From positions 62,001 through 126,000 of the forward strand of contig CAWIGZ010000005.1 in assembly GCA_963835825.1 (NCBI GenBank): DNA of 64,000 nt. The letters are read 5' to 3'. The notes under the pieces are model-generated. The model saw only the letters and a program-made list of their open reading frames with translations, made no database searches and was not told where the DNA came from. The translations under genes were made by a program, and so were the position numbers. The stretch's first letter is position 1; each line of letters starts with the position of its first letter. The DNA comes from JADGRB01 sp963835825 (GTDB lineage Bacteria; Myxococcota_A; Polyangia; Fen-1088). This document shows, in pieces, positions 40,252 to 48,961 of this stretch.

Positions 40252-41811
40252 ATGCGTTCCCGCCTGCTGACCCGCCTGATTCTGATCGCGGCCCTCGCTG
40301 GAATTGCGGTGGCCGCCATCCTTCTCCCCAGCCACCGGACCACGCTGATCGAGGGGGCGGTGGCTGGTCTGCTGGTGGTCGGGCTCGCCGATCTCTTCAC
40401 CTTGGGGCTGGAACGGCTGGTGGGGATGCGCTACCTCCACCGCGGGCGGCGCTCACGGGTGGCACGGCTGGCGCTGGTGGTCGGGGTGGCCCTGATGATC
40501 GTCGGGTTCGGCGTGTTTTGGCTGGCCCACGACCGCTCGCGGACGATCGAGACGGTGGCGGTGCTCGGCGTGCTGGCGGGCGGGCTGACGGCGGTCGTGG
40601 CGTTTCTGCTGCGGACCTTCTCGGTCTTCACCACCGTCTCGACGATGGGGGTGGTGCTGGGCGTCGCGTCGCTGGTGGTGGTGCTGGGCGTGACGAGCGG
40701 GTTCGAGCGCGAGTTCCAGGACAAGGTCCTGGCGCTCAACGCCCACCTCATCGTGATGCCCTACGGCGACGCCGACGTCGACGGTCCCGAGATCGCGGAG
40801 ATCGAGAAGCGCCTGCAGGGGATGCCGGGCGTCGTCCGGATGGCGAAGTTCCTGTTCTCGGCGGGCGAGGTGATGATCGGTCGGGTCGGCGCCAACCTGA
40901 AAGGGATCGACATCCAGCAGGGCGCCGACGATCTGCGCCGCTCGCTCATCGCCGGGAGCGTCGAAGCGCTGGAGCAGCCCGCCAGCTGCGCGCTGCCGGC
41001 GGGGACGCCGCGCAAGACGACCGACGGGGTGGGGAGGATCGCGCTCGGCGCCGAGCTGGCCCATCACCTCCACCTCGGCGTGGGCGACTGCGTGTCGATC
41101 ATGATTCCGTTCAGCTCGGGCGTCGGCGAGGCGCCGATGTCTTACCTGTTCAAGGTGGTCGGAATCTTCCGGATGGGGTTCAACGAGTACGACACCCGCC
41201 TGGCCTACATCAGCATCAGCGACGCGCACCGGCTGGCGAACGCCCGTCGGCTGGTGTCGGGCGTCGAGCTGCGCTTCGCCAACCCGATGATGGCGCTCAG
41301 CGCCGCGCCCGAGGTGAAACGCCGGCTCGACGGGCCCTATCGGATCATCGATTGGAAGGAGCTGAACCACAACCTCTTCATGGCGCTCACCATGCAGAAG
41401 GTGATCATCTCGCTCCTGCTGGTGCTGATCATCGTGGTGGCGGCCTTCAACATCATCGCTTCGCTCACGATGATCGTCCTCTCCAAGGTCCGCGAGATCG
41501 CCATCTTGAAGTCGATGGGGGCTCCGGCGGGGATGGTGGCGCGGGTCTTCCTGATCGGCGGAACCACCGTCGGTGCGGTCGGCACCGGGCTCGGCATCGC
41601 CTTCGGCCTGTTGATCTGTCTGCTGGCGCGCCTCTACGGTTACCCGCTCGATCCCAAGGTCTATCTCATCGGCTCCCTGCCGGTGCGGATCGCGGGGGGC
41701 GAGGTCCTGTCGGTCGCGGCGGCGACGCTCGGGATCTGCTTCCTGGCGACCCTCTATCCGTCGCTGCGCGCCAGCCGCCTGCGCGCCGTCGACGGCCTCC
41801 GATACAATTAG
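40252..41811 (+). CDS. LolC/LolE-type ABC permease with an N-terminal membrane extension
   Basis: A 519-residue protein whose residues about 125-519 have the lipoprotein-releasing permease plan. TM1 reads FTTVSTMGVVLGVASLVVVLGV, then comes a large periplasmic MacB_PCD-like domain, and three C-terminal helices form the FtsX domain with VREIAILKSMGAPAGMVARVFLIGG. The first ~120 residues add about four more hydrophobic helices not found in standard LolC/E. No LolD ATPase is adjacent. It probably exports lipoproteins to the outer membrane with an ATPase encoded elsewhere. Confidence 0.82.
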   Translation: MRSRLLTRLILIAALAGIAVAAILLPSHRTTLIEGAVAGLLVVGLADLFTLGLERLVGMRYLHRGRRSRVARLALVVGVALMIVGFGVFWLAHDRSRTIETVAVLGVLAGGLTAVVAFLLRTFSVFTTVSTMGVVLGVASLVVVLGVTSGFEREFQDKVLALNAHLIVMPYGDADVDGPEIAEIEKRLQGMPGVVRMAKFLFSAGEVMIGRVGANLKGIDIQQGADDLRRSLIAGSVEALEQPASCALPAGTPRKTTDGVGRIALGAELAHHLHLGVGDCVSIMIPFSSGVGEAPMSYLFKVVGIFRMGFNEYDTRLAYISISDAHRLANARRLVSGVELRFANPMMALSAAPEVKRRLDGPYRIIDWKELNHNLFMALTMQKVIISLLLVLIIVVAAFNIIASLTMIVLSKVREIAILKSMGAPAGMVARVFLIGGTTVGAVGTGLGIAFGLLICLLARLYGYPLDPKVYLIGSLPVRIAGGEVLSVAAATLGICFLATLYPSLRASRLRAVDGLRYN

Positions 41812-41820
41812 AGACGGTCG

Positions 41821-42309
41821 CTATAGCTGCTGAGCGACGCCGGGGGACATCGGCTTTGACGGCGGTGCGTTCTTGTCCGCGTCGTACTTCGACGGGCACT
41901 TGGCCATGATGCCGTCGGGGACGACGGCCAGCTGGTTGTCGGCGGTGAGCGTCCCCTTGGCGACCACCTCGGCCCCGTCCTTGAACGTATCGGGGACCAA
42001 TCCATTGTAGGTGGCGCTGATGACCGCCGGCGGGCGCGGCGGGCGGCTCTCGATCTTGAAGCGATAGAGCAGCGTCCCCTTGGCCTGCTCGATCGAGCCG
42101 GCGACGACGTTGCCGTGCACCTGCAGCCTCTTGGAGCGCCAGGCGTCGGCGTTGGAGGTCACTTCATCGACGTGCTTGTAGTACTCCGCCCCCGCCTTCA
42201 TCGAGGAGTTCAGCAGGTAGCCGACGGTGCCCGCGAAGACCAAGACCGTCGCGACGATCTTGATCGCGGTACCGCGCGCGACGGGGGGGACGCCGGATAC
42301 GCCGCTCAT
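41821..42309 (-). CDS. ccmE: cytochrome c maturation protein CcmE, Cys-type variant
   Basis: Periplasmic haem chaperone. The 162-residue protein has one N-terminal membrane anchor (IVATVLVFAGTVGYLLNSS), then an OB-fold (RLQVHGNVVAGSIEQAKGTLLYRFKIE...VVAKGTL). The haem-binding site of classical CcmE, HxxxY, is here C138-P-S-K-Y142 (MAKCPSKYD), as known for Desulfovibrio and some archaeal CcmE. A short Pro/Ser tail follows. No other ccm gene is in the window. Confidence 0.88.
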   Translation of the reverse strand: MSGVSGVPPVARGTAIKIVATVLVFAGTVGYLLNSSMKAGAEYYKHVDEVTSNADAWRSKRLQVHGNVVAGSIEQAKGTLLYRFKIESRPPRPPAVISATYNGLVPDTFKDGAEVVAKGTLTADNQLAVVPDGIMAKCPSKYDADKNAPPSKPMSPGVAQQL

Positions 42310-42340
42310 AACCGCTAGGGTAGCGCGATGGGCGGCCGAT

Positions 42341-43790
42341 TCAACCGCGTTTCGCAGGGCGGGGGCCGCGGGCCGCGATCTCGTGGAAATAGCGGCAGAA
42401 CATCTCCATTCCCCCGGCCGCCTGGCCCCAGTCGAAGTTCTCGTTCACGGCGTGATACCCGTGCTCGGGGAGCGAGAGACCGAGGAAGATCACCGGTGAT
42501 TTCAAGAGCCGCTGCATCGTCAGCACCGCGCCGATCGACCCCCCTTCGCGCACGAAGGCCGGCTCCTTGCCGAACGTGGCGCGCACCGCGGCCGCGGCGG
42601 CCTCGTGGTAGGGGCCCCCGATCGGCGCCAGGTAGGGCTCCAGCGACGCCTCATGCGTGACCACGGCGTCGGGGAGCTGCTTCTTGACGAAGCTCTTGAT
42701 CAGCTTGAAGACCTGGGACGGCTTTTGATCCGGCACGAGGCGCGTCGAGAGCTTGGCCTCCGCGCGGTGCGGGACGATCGTCTTGATGCCGGGGCCGGCA
42801 TACCCACCGACCAGGCCATGCACCTCCAGCGTGGGCGCCGCGATGAGCGCGGCCAGCGCGTCCACGTCGTCCCGCGTCGGCCGCAGGCTCCCGAGCTCGT
42901 GCGCGGACGCGAATTTCCGCCGCGAGAAGCCCGCCCGCCCGAAGGCCTTCTTCTCGGCGGGAGAGATCTTGCGGACGCCGTCGTAGAACCCCGGGATCTT
43001 CACCCGCCCGGTGCGCGCGTCGTACATCGCGGCGATGAGCGAGGCCAGCTCGCCGACCGGGTTCCGCGCCACTCCACCTGTCGTGCCCGAGTGGACGTCC
43101 TTGGCGCCGGTCTCGAGCGCAATGGTGAACCCCATCAGCCCGCGCAGGCCATACGAGATCGACGGGTGCCCGGCCGCCGTCCAGATCGTGTCGGAGACGA
43201 CCACCGAATCGGTCTTGAAGGCGGCCCGCCCAGCCGAGCGGTCGCCGGCCATGGCCGCCGCGAGGCCGCTGGCGAAGTGGGGGCTGCCGATCTCCTCCTC
43301 CAGCTCCCAGAGGAACTGGATGTTGACGCGGGCGCCGGTCTCCAGCGCCAGCCGCGCGCCAAACAGCGCCGTCAGCGCCGGCCCCTTGTCGTCGGTTGTC
43401 CCCCGGGCAAACCAGCGCCGCGGCCCCTTCTTCGAATCGACGTGCGTCAGCTCGAAGGGCGGCGTCTTCCATCCGTCGGCCACCTCGGCCGGCTGGACGT
43501 CGAGGTGGTTGTAGACGGTCACCGTCGGCAGCGACGGGTCTTGAATGAAGCGCCCGAGCAGCATCGGGAACCCGCCCGTGTCGACCACGTCGACGCGCGC
43601 GCCGGCCTCCCGCAGGTAGGCCGCCCGCCATCGCCACGCAGGCGTCCATCTCGGGGCGCCGTCCGGGGTCCATGCTGACGGTGGGAATTCCGACCAGCGC
43701 CGCCAGGCGGTCCTCGAACTCGGGTTGCAGGTCGACCACTCGCTGTTTCAGCTCCGCGCTGTCCATCGTCATTCCCGTCATTCGCGTCAT
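42341..43790 (-). CDS. M20 family metallopeptidase (one apparent frameshift)
   Basis: Zinc dipeptidase/carboxypeptidase of the M20 family. One surplus base near 43620-43626 separates the first ~60 codons; the corrected length is 482 residues. Landmarks: VYNHLDVQPAE (metal His/Asp), ARGTTDDKGPALTAL, LWELEEEIGS (catalytic Glu), HSGTTGGVARNPV dimerisation region, and the C-terminal LPEHGYHAVNENF metal site. The ATG at 43790 overlaps the moaA stop; three in-frame ATGs follow, the last at 43766. Confidence 0.9.
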
Positions 43791-44821
43791 CCGCCGATCT
43801 GTACCATCGCCTTGCGGGGACCGCCGAGGCCGATCAGTTGAAAGGTGTGCCCGTCGCGCTTTGCCGCCAGCGCCCGCCGGATCGCCGCGCGGACCCCGTC
43901 CGGATCTCCGGCACGCAAGGGCGCCCGCAGATCGACCGCGTCGTCGTGGCCGAGGCAGGCGTGCAGGGCGCCCGTCGACGACAGGCGCAGGCGGTTACAG
44001 GTGGCGCAGAAGTGCTCGGTCATCGGCGAGATGATGCCGAACCGGCGGGCGGCGGTCGAAGCCGATCCGGTCGATTCGGTCAGGCGATAATAGCGGGCCG
44101 GTCCCGCGCCCCGGGCGCTGCCCCCCGCATCCTCGACGACGCTGCCCCGCGGCTCGATCTCCGCGACCAACGCGCGGATCTCGGCGGCCGACAGGCAAGC
44201 GCCGGGCAGGTAGGTCCTCCCGGCAGCCATCGGCATCTCTTCGATGAACCGCGGCACCAGCTCCCGCTCCCAGGCGAACCGGCAGATGGCGGTCACCTCG
44301 CCGTCGTTGAAGCCCTGGATGGCCACGGTGTTCAGCTTGATCGCAAGGAACTGCGCGGCCCGCGCCGCGTCCAGGCCGGCCAGCACCCGTGACAGATCGC
44401 CGCCCCGGGTGATCCGCTGGAACTTGGCGGGATCGAGGGAGTCGAGGCTGACATTGAGGCGATCGACGCCGGCCGCGCGCAGCGGCGCCGCCAGCTCGGC
44501 CAGGAGGTGTCCGTTGGTCGAAAGCGCGATCTCCCCGAGGCCGGCGATGGCGCGGAGCATCCGCACCAGCGCCGGCAGATCGCGCCGCACCGTCGGCTCG
44601 CCTCCCGTGAGCCGCAGGCGCCGCACGCCCAGGCCGACGAAGACCTTCACCAACGCCGCGATCTCCTCGAATGACAGCAGCTCCTCGCGGGCGCCGCGGG
44701 CGACGCCTTCGGCCGGGACACAGTAGCTGCAGCGGTAGTTGCAGCGATCGGTCACCGAGATGCGCAGGTAGTCGATCGTCCGCCCCTGCGGATCGACGAG
44801 CGGCGCCTTCTCAGCGTTCAT
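43787..44821 (-). CDS. moaA: GTP 3',8-cyclase MoaA
   Basis: Radical SAM enzyme that starts molybdopterin synthesis. The 344-residue protein has the N-terminal cluster CNYRCSYC and LRLTGGEPTVRRDL. The C-terminal 4Fe-4S cysteines lie in HFCATCNRLRLSSTGALHACLG, and the essential Gly-Gly end (QIGG) is present. Its start overlaps moaB and its stop overlaps the M20 peptidase start, indicating one leftward operon: membrane protein - moaB - moaA - peptidase. Confidence 0.96.
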   Translation of the reverse strand: MNAEKAPLVDPQGRTIDYLRISVTDRCNYRCSYCVPAEGVARGAREELLSFEEIAALVKVFVGLGVRRLRLTGGEPTVRRDLPALVRMLRAIAGLGEIALSTNGHLLAELAAPLRAAGVDRLNVSLDSLDPAKFQRITRGGDLSRVLAGLDAARAAQFLAIKLNTVAIQGFNDGEVTAICRFAWERELVPRFIEEMPMAAGRTYLPGACLSAAEIRALVAEIEPRGSVVEDAGGSARGAGPARYYRLTESTGSASTAARRFGIISPMTEHFCATCNRLRLSSTGALHACLGHDDAVDLRAPLRAGDPDGVRAAIRRALAAKRDGHTFQLIGLGGPRKAMVQIGG

Positions 44822-45380
44822 CGGGGCGCTCTCCCGGCCGGACGCTCGGATGTACGCCGCGCCGGAGCTGGCCGACCAGGTGCGCGAGCTCGGGCGCGAT
44901 CAGCTTGCGGACCGCCAGCTCGATCGCCGCCGGCGATCCGGGGAGCAGGAACACCAGCACGCCACCGACGACGCCGGCCTCGGCCCGCGAGAGCATCGCC
45001 GAAGGCCCGATCTCCTGAAACGAGAGCATCCGGAACAGCTCGCCAAATCCCGGCAGACGCAGCTCGTACAGCGGAGCGAGAGCTTCGGGCGTTCGATCGC
45101 GCGGGGCCACCCCGGTGCCGCCGGTGACGAGGACGGCGTCGGCGACGGTGGGCCGCGCCAGCGAGCTCACCCGCTCGCGCAGCGTCGGCACGTCTTCCGT
45201 CAGCAGCGATTCCTCCGCGACGGTGAACCCCGCGTCCTCGACCAACCGGCGCAAGAGGCGCCCCCCCTCGTTGGTCGCGGTCGTTCGACTGTCGGAGGCG
45301 GTCACCAGCGCGACGCGAATCTTCGCCGCGGGTGGAGCTGCCGTCTTGTGACTCTCGGCCGGTCCGAGCTCCGACGTCAC
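44811..45380 (-). CDS. moaB: molybdenum cofactor protein MoaB/MogA family
   Basis: A 189-residue MoCF-fold protein with VALVTASDSRTTATNEGG, LVTGGTGVAPRDRTPEAL and FLLPGSPAAIELAV, the family landmarks. MogA adenylylates molybdopterin; MoaB is the related form. N- and C-termini are extended by low-complexity tails. It overlaps moaA by 11 bp. Confidence 0.92.
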   Translation of the reverse strand: MTSELGPAESHKTAAPPAAKIRVALVTASDSRTTATNEGGRLLRRLVEDAGFTVAEESLLTEDVPTLRERVSSLARPTVADAVLVTGGTGVAPRDRTPEALAPLYELRLPGFGELFRMLSFQEIGPSAMLSRAEAGVVGGVLVFLLPGSPAAIELAVRKLIAPELAHLVGQLRRGVHPSVRPGERPDER

Positions 45381-45411
45381 CGGGGCCTCTTCATCTGCAG
45401 GCGGTCCGCTG

Positions 45412-45726
45412 TCAGAGGGCCAGCAATCCGGCGACCAGTCCGCAGACCCCGAGGCCGATCAGCCCGAGCGGGGCGCCACGCCAACCGCGCGACGCCAGCC
45501 GGCCGAGCGCCCGCGAAAACAGCGCGCCGCTGAGGATCGGCGCCATCAAGAAGCTGACGCTGCCGATCCCGCTCAGGACCAGCCAGCGCGGCGCGTGCGC
45601 CAGCTGCCACAGCTTGAAAACCACCACCACGCCCAGCAGCCATCCGAAAAAAAACGTGCCGACGACGAACGCGCAGAATGACGAGATCGCCGCCTGAGCG
45701 CGCTGGGGTGAAGAATCGACGCTCAC
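45412..45726 (-). CDS. small hypothetical membrane protein
   Basis: A 104-residue protein with three hydrophobic segments (FVVGTFFFGWLLGVVVVFKL; VLSGIGSVSFLMAPILSGAL; APLGLIGLGVCGLVAGLLAL). I do not recognise it. GTG at 45726 is chosen because the upstream frame overlaps the divergent gene. It lies 31 bp before moaB and may be the first gene of the moa operon. Confidence 0.6.
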   Translation of the reverse strand: MSVDSSPQRAQAAISSFCAFVVGTFFFGWLLGVVVVFKLWQLAHAPRWLVLSGIGSVSFLMAPILSGALFSRALGRLASRGWRGAPLGLIGLGVCGLVAGLLAL

Positions 45727-45787
45727 CGGCTGAGCATGGCGCGCGGCATGCGTTGACGCAAGCGAGGGCGCGTGGCACAAACGCACG

Positions 45788-46114
45788 ATGTCGTTGTTGG
45801 ACGCCGTCAAGGACAGGGTGGTTGGCCAGGCCATGCGTTTGATGAGCGATCCGCGGATCTCGCGGGTGATGGGGGACCAGCGGGTCATGAGCGCCGCGAT
45901 GAAGGCGGTCGGGGTTGGCGGTTCGATCAAGGCCGAGCTCGATCGGGCCACGCGCTTCGCGGCCGGCCTCCTGGGCTTCGCAACCCAGGAGGAGGTCTCG
46001 GCGCTGCGCTCCACGGTTCAGAGCCTGGAAGACAATCTTGCCGTCATGGAGTCGAAGGCCCAGGCGGCGTCCCCTCAGAACGGCGCGGCGACGACGCACG
46101 GCGCCGTCCGCTGA
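45788..46114 (+). CDS. conserved-looking hypothetical helical protein
   Basis: A 108-residue soluble protein, MSLLDAVKDRVVGQAMRL..., with two predicted helices and a C-terminal coiled-coil-like stretch (ATQEEVSALRSTVQSLEDNLA). This resembles phasin-like or accessory coiled-coil proteins, but I cannot assign a family. It is divergent from the small membrane protein gene with a 61-bp gap. Confidence 0.6.
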   Translation: MSLLDAVKDRVVGQAMRLMSDPRISRVMGDQRVMSAAMKAVGVGGSIKAELDRATRFAAGLLGFATQEEVSALRSTVQSLEDNLAVMESKAQAASPQNGAATTHGAVR

Positions 46115-46181
46115 CCGCGGCCGCTTCACCTGCGCCTAACCTGTGACGGGCGGTGCGGGTCCCGAAGAGGGAGCGCAGCCC

Positions 46182-46811
46182 ATGATGCCGAGTCAGCCCA
46201 GACCTCTCAAAGTGGCGATGCCGGCCGACGACGATAGCCCGGACGAGCTTCTGGTGACCCGGGCACAAGGCGGCGACCGTGGGGCCCTCGGCCTGCTGGT
46301 GCGACGCCATCAAAGGGCGTTGTTCGCGCTCTGCCTCCGTTACGTGCGAGACACGGACGAAGCGGCCGACCTGGTTCAAAAGTCTTTCGTTCGCGCGATG
46401 GCCAAGCTGACCGACCTGCGGGACGCCGCGGTGTTTCGTTCGTGGCTGCTGCGGATCGGCGCTCACCTCGCGCTCAATCACCTGCGCGACAACGCCCGCT
46501 TCGTCTCCGACGACGGCGAGGACGAGCGACCGAGCGATCCCGACCGACCGTCGAGCGTGCCGGTGCTCGACCGGATCGAGGCGGCCGAGTCATCGGCGGC
46601 GCTCCGTGACGCCGTGCGGGCGCTCCCCACCAAGCAGCGCATGACGCTGGAGCTGCGGATCTACGAAGATCTGCCGTTCCGCGAGATCGCCGCCGCGCTC
46701 GACATCAGCGAGGGAGCGGCCAAGGTGAACTTCCACTACGCGGTTCGAAAGCTGCGCGCCACGCTGGGCCCCGCGCCCGACGGCGCCTCGCGCAGGGGGA
46801 GGGGACGATGA
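46182..46811 (+). CDS. ECF-family RNA polymerase sigma factor
   Basis: A 209-residue sigma factor with region 2 (FALCLRYVRDTDEAADLVQKSFVRAMAKL; ALNHLRDNAR) and region 4 (LPTKQRMTLELRIYEDLPFREIAAALDISEGAAKVNFHYAVRKLR). GAGG precedes the double ATG. It overlaps the next gene, its presumed anti-sigma factor (ATGA), in an autoregulated three-gene unit. Confidence 0.93.
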   Translation: MMPSQPRPLKVAMPADDDSPDELLVTRAQGGDRGALGLLVRRHQRALFALCLRYVRDTDEAADLVQKSFVRAMAKLTDLRDAAVFRSWLLRIGAHLALNHLRDNARFVSDDGEDERPSDPDRPSSVPVLDRIEAAESSAALRDAVRALPTKQRMTLELRIYEDLPFREIAAALDISEGAAKVNFHYAVRKLRATLGPAPDGASRRGRGR

Positions 46812-47584
46812 GCCCGGGGCGTGATGCGACGTCGCTCTGCGGACAGGTCCTCGATCGGCTGGTCGAAGGAGACGATCTGAATGGCGATCGGCTCCTGGCC
46901 GAACACCTCGGGTCCTGTGTGACCTGCTTCCGGGCGCTGACCGAATTGCGGGACACGCCGCGGGTGGCGGAGGCGTTGCGGGCGGAGGCGCCGGTCTCGC
47001 CGCCGCCGAACGATCGGTTCTGGGACGACCTCGCCGCGCGAACCACGGCGGCCGCGGAGAGTGAGCTGCAAAGAACGCTGCAGGCAGCGCCGGCGCGCGG
47101 CGAAACCTTCGCGGTGGCGGCGAGCGCGGCGGATTCCCTGCAGCACGCCCGGGCGCGCCGCTCGTCAGTCGGCCGCGCGCGGACCCTCTTCGTTGCGGCG
47201 ACGCTGGCGGTGGCAGCGGCGGGGTTCCTGCTGGTCGCCCACGGTCCGCGGCGCACCCCGTCGGCGATCCCGGCCACGCCGCCGACGCTGGCGAGCGCGG
47301 AGCGGAGCCACACGCCGGCGCCCGCGGTCCGAACGGCTTCGGACGATGCGACGACCGACGAGGAGGCCGACGTCGCGGAGCTGGACCCGGGCGCGTTGCG
47401 CCGGCTGCTCGATCGCCTGCGGCCGACGGCGCCGGCGGCGTTGACGGCGTCGGCGGGCGACGGGGCCGGCGACACCGCGGACAGCGCGGGCGATGACGAA
47501 GGGCGGGTGAACGAGGAGCTGGCCGATCTCGACGGAGCCGAGCTGCGGCGCGTGGCCCGCTCGCTCGAGGTGGGCAGGCTTTGA
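46808..47584 (+). CDS. membrane anti-sigma factor with zinc-finger-like motif
   Basis: A 258-residue protein. The N-terminal HLGSCVTCF (HxxxCxxC) is the zinc-containing anti-sigma motif. A single transmembrane helix (LFVAATLAVAAAGFLLVA) lies near residue 138, then an Ala/Thr/Asp-rich periplasmic part. It should bind and silence the sigma factor encoded just upstream. The start overlaps that gene and the stop overlaps the CpxP-like gene. Confidence 0.82.
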   Translation: MSPGRDATSLCGQVLDRLVEGDDLNGDRLLAEHLGSCVTCFRALTELRDTPRVAEALRAEAPVSPPPNDRFWDDLAARTTAAAESELQRTLQAAPARGETFAVAASAADSLQHARARRSSVGRARTLFVAATLAVAAAGFLLVAHGPRRTPSAIPATPPTLASAERSHTPAPAVRTASDDATTDEEADVAELDPGALRRLLDRLRPTAPAALTASAGDGAGDTADSAGDDEGRVNEELADLDGAELRRVARSLEVGRL

Positions 47585-48126
47585 GGCGGGCAGCCGGGCT
47601 CGCGTTGGGGCTCCTGCTCGCCGGCGGCGCCGCCGGCGCGCAGCCGCGGCCGACGCCGCCGGTCCCGACGTCGCCGGCCGCCGACGATCACCGCACGCCC
47701 GAGCAGCTCCGCAAGGAGGTCCTGGAGCGGATGCGCGCCCTGCGGGCCTGGAAGATCGTCGAGGCGTTGAACCTCGACGAGGCGACGTCGGCGCGCCTGT
47801 TTCCGATTCTTTCCCGTTACGACGAGCGCGAAATGGCCGTCGCCGCCGAGCGGCACCTCATCATGCGCGACCTTCGGGAGGCCACCGAGGCGGCGCACCC
47901 CGACGACGCGCGGTTGACGGCGACGCTCAACAAGCTGCTCGCGAACCGCGCCAAGCAGCGCGCCCTTCACGATGATCGGATCAAGGACGTTCGCAAGGTG
48001 TTGACGCCGGTGCAGCAGGCGAAGTTGGTCCTGTTGCTACCGCGAATCGAGCACGACTTCGCCGGGTGGATTCACGAGGCCTCGGGGCGGGGGGGCGGCC
48101 CCGGCCCGGGCGGGGACGATCCGTAG
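47581..48126 (+). CDS. CpxP/Spy-like periplasmic protein
   Basis: A 181-residue secreted protein: signal peptide (GLALGLLLAGGAAGAQ), then a helical core (QLRKEVLERMRALRAWKIVEALNLDEATSARLFPILSRYDEREMAV) with the LTPVQQAKLVLL repeat typical of Spy/CpxP heavy-metal or stress sensors. A Gly-rich tail follows. TTG start overlapping the anti-sigma stop. It may feed periplasmic stress information to the anti-sigma factor; inference from context. Confidence 0.75.
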   Translation: MRRAAGLALGLLLAGGAAGAQPRPTPPVPTSPAADDHRTPEQLRKEVLERMRALRAWKIVEALNLDEATSARLFPILSRYDEREMAVAAERHLIMRDLREATEAAHPDDARLTATLNKLLANRAKQRALHDDRIKDVRKVLTPVQQAKLVLLLPRIEHDFAGWIHEASGRGGGPGPGGDDP

Positions 48127-48156
48127 CGCGCGGGCGACAGCGACGACGGCGCTGGT

Positions 48157-48942
48157 CTAGAAGGTGTATCCGACCCCGCCGCCCAGATAGAAGGCGTCGT
48201 AGAAGCCACCATCGAGGCGGGCCTCCCAGCCGCGCAGCTTCGGGACCCGAAAGTCGACGCCCAGCTGGACGCTGAAGATCGGGATGGCCGGCGGCACGTC
48301 GGCCAGCTCGGAGGTGAGGCTGTTCGGCCCCGGCTTGCACAGGCTGGTGTCGCCCGCGTTGGCCTCCGTGCAGCCGGACAGATTCCTGGTGCGGTCGATG
48401 TGACCGCCCACGATTCCAATCCCCACGCCCGCGCCGTAGTGGATGCCGAACCAGTCGGTGAAGTAGTTGTGCCAGAGGAACGAGAAGTCGAAGCCGTAAA
48501 GGGCCAAGCCCTGGAACTGAAGGTAGCTGACATCCGTCGTGGCATCGTTGCTGCTCCCCAGCCAGTTCCCGGGGGGCGGGGACATGTTCTGGTAGTTGAA
48601 CGAGAGCGCGATGTCGAAGTTGCCCTTGCGGCGAAAGACCGACAGCCCGGTGCCCCAGGAGGACAGCGGCACGTTCTTCTTGGTGAAGGCGTTCAGCAGC
48701 CAGCCCGGCACCGAGACCCAACGAAGCTGGGCCGACACGCCGTAGGCGAGATCGGCCGGACGCACCGGGGTCATCTCCTCGCCGAGGTCGACGGGCGGCG
48801 GGGCGGGCGCCGGGGAGGCGCCCCCGGGGGCGGTTTCCGGTTCCCCGCCCGCCGTCGACACCGCCTTGTCGGCGGCCGCCGGGCGGGAGAGCGCGACGAG
48901 AACCCCAAAAACGATCAGGCAGGCGCGGGAACGGTGGACCAT
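48157..48942 (-). CDS. outer-membrane beta-barrel protein, unknown function
   Basis: A 261-residue protein with a signal peptide (ACLIVFGVLVALSRPAAA), a Pro/Ala linker (about 30-55), then amphipathic beta strands and a C-terminal strand ending GGGVGYTF with terminal Phe. Two cysteines lie in the NLSGC...SLC loop. AGAGGAG precedes the ATG. I do not recognise the family. Its start codon overlaps an alternative start codon of the divergent HEAT-repeat gene. Confidence 0.72.
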   Translation of the reverse strand: MVHRSRACLIVFGVLVALSRPAAADKAVSTAGGEPETAPGGASPAPAPPPVDLGEEMTPVRPADLAYGVSAQLRWVSVPGWLLNAFTKKNVPLSSWGTGLSVFRRKGNFDIALSFNYQNMSPPPGNWLGSSNDATTDVSYLQFQGLALYGFDFSFLWHNYFTDWFGIHYGAGVGIGIVGGHIDRTRNLSGCTEANAGDTSLCKPGPNSLTSELADVPPAIPIFSVQLGVDFRVPKLRGWEARLDGGFYDAFYLGGGVGYTF

Positions 48943-48961
48943 GCAATCATCTCCTCTGGGT

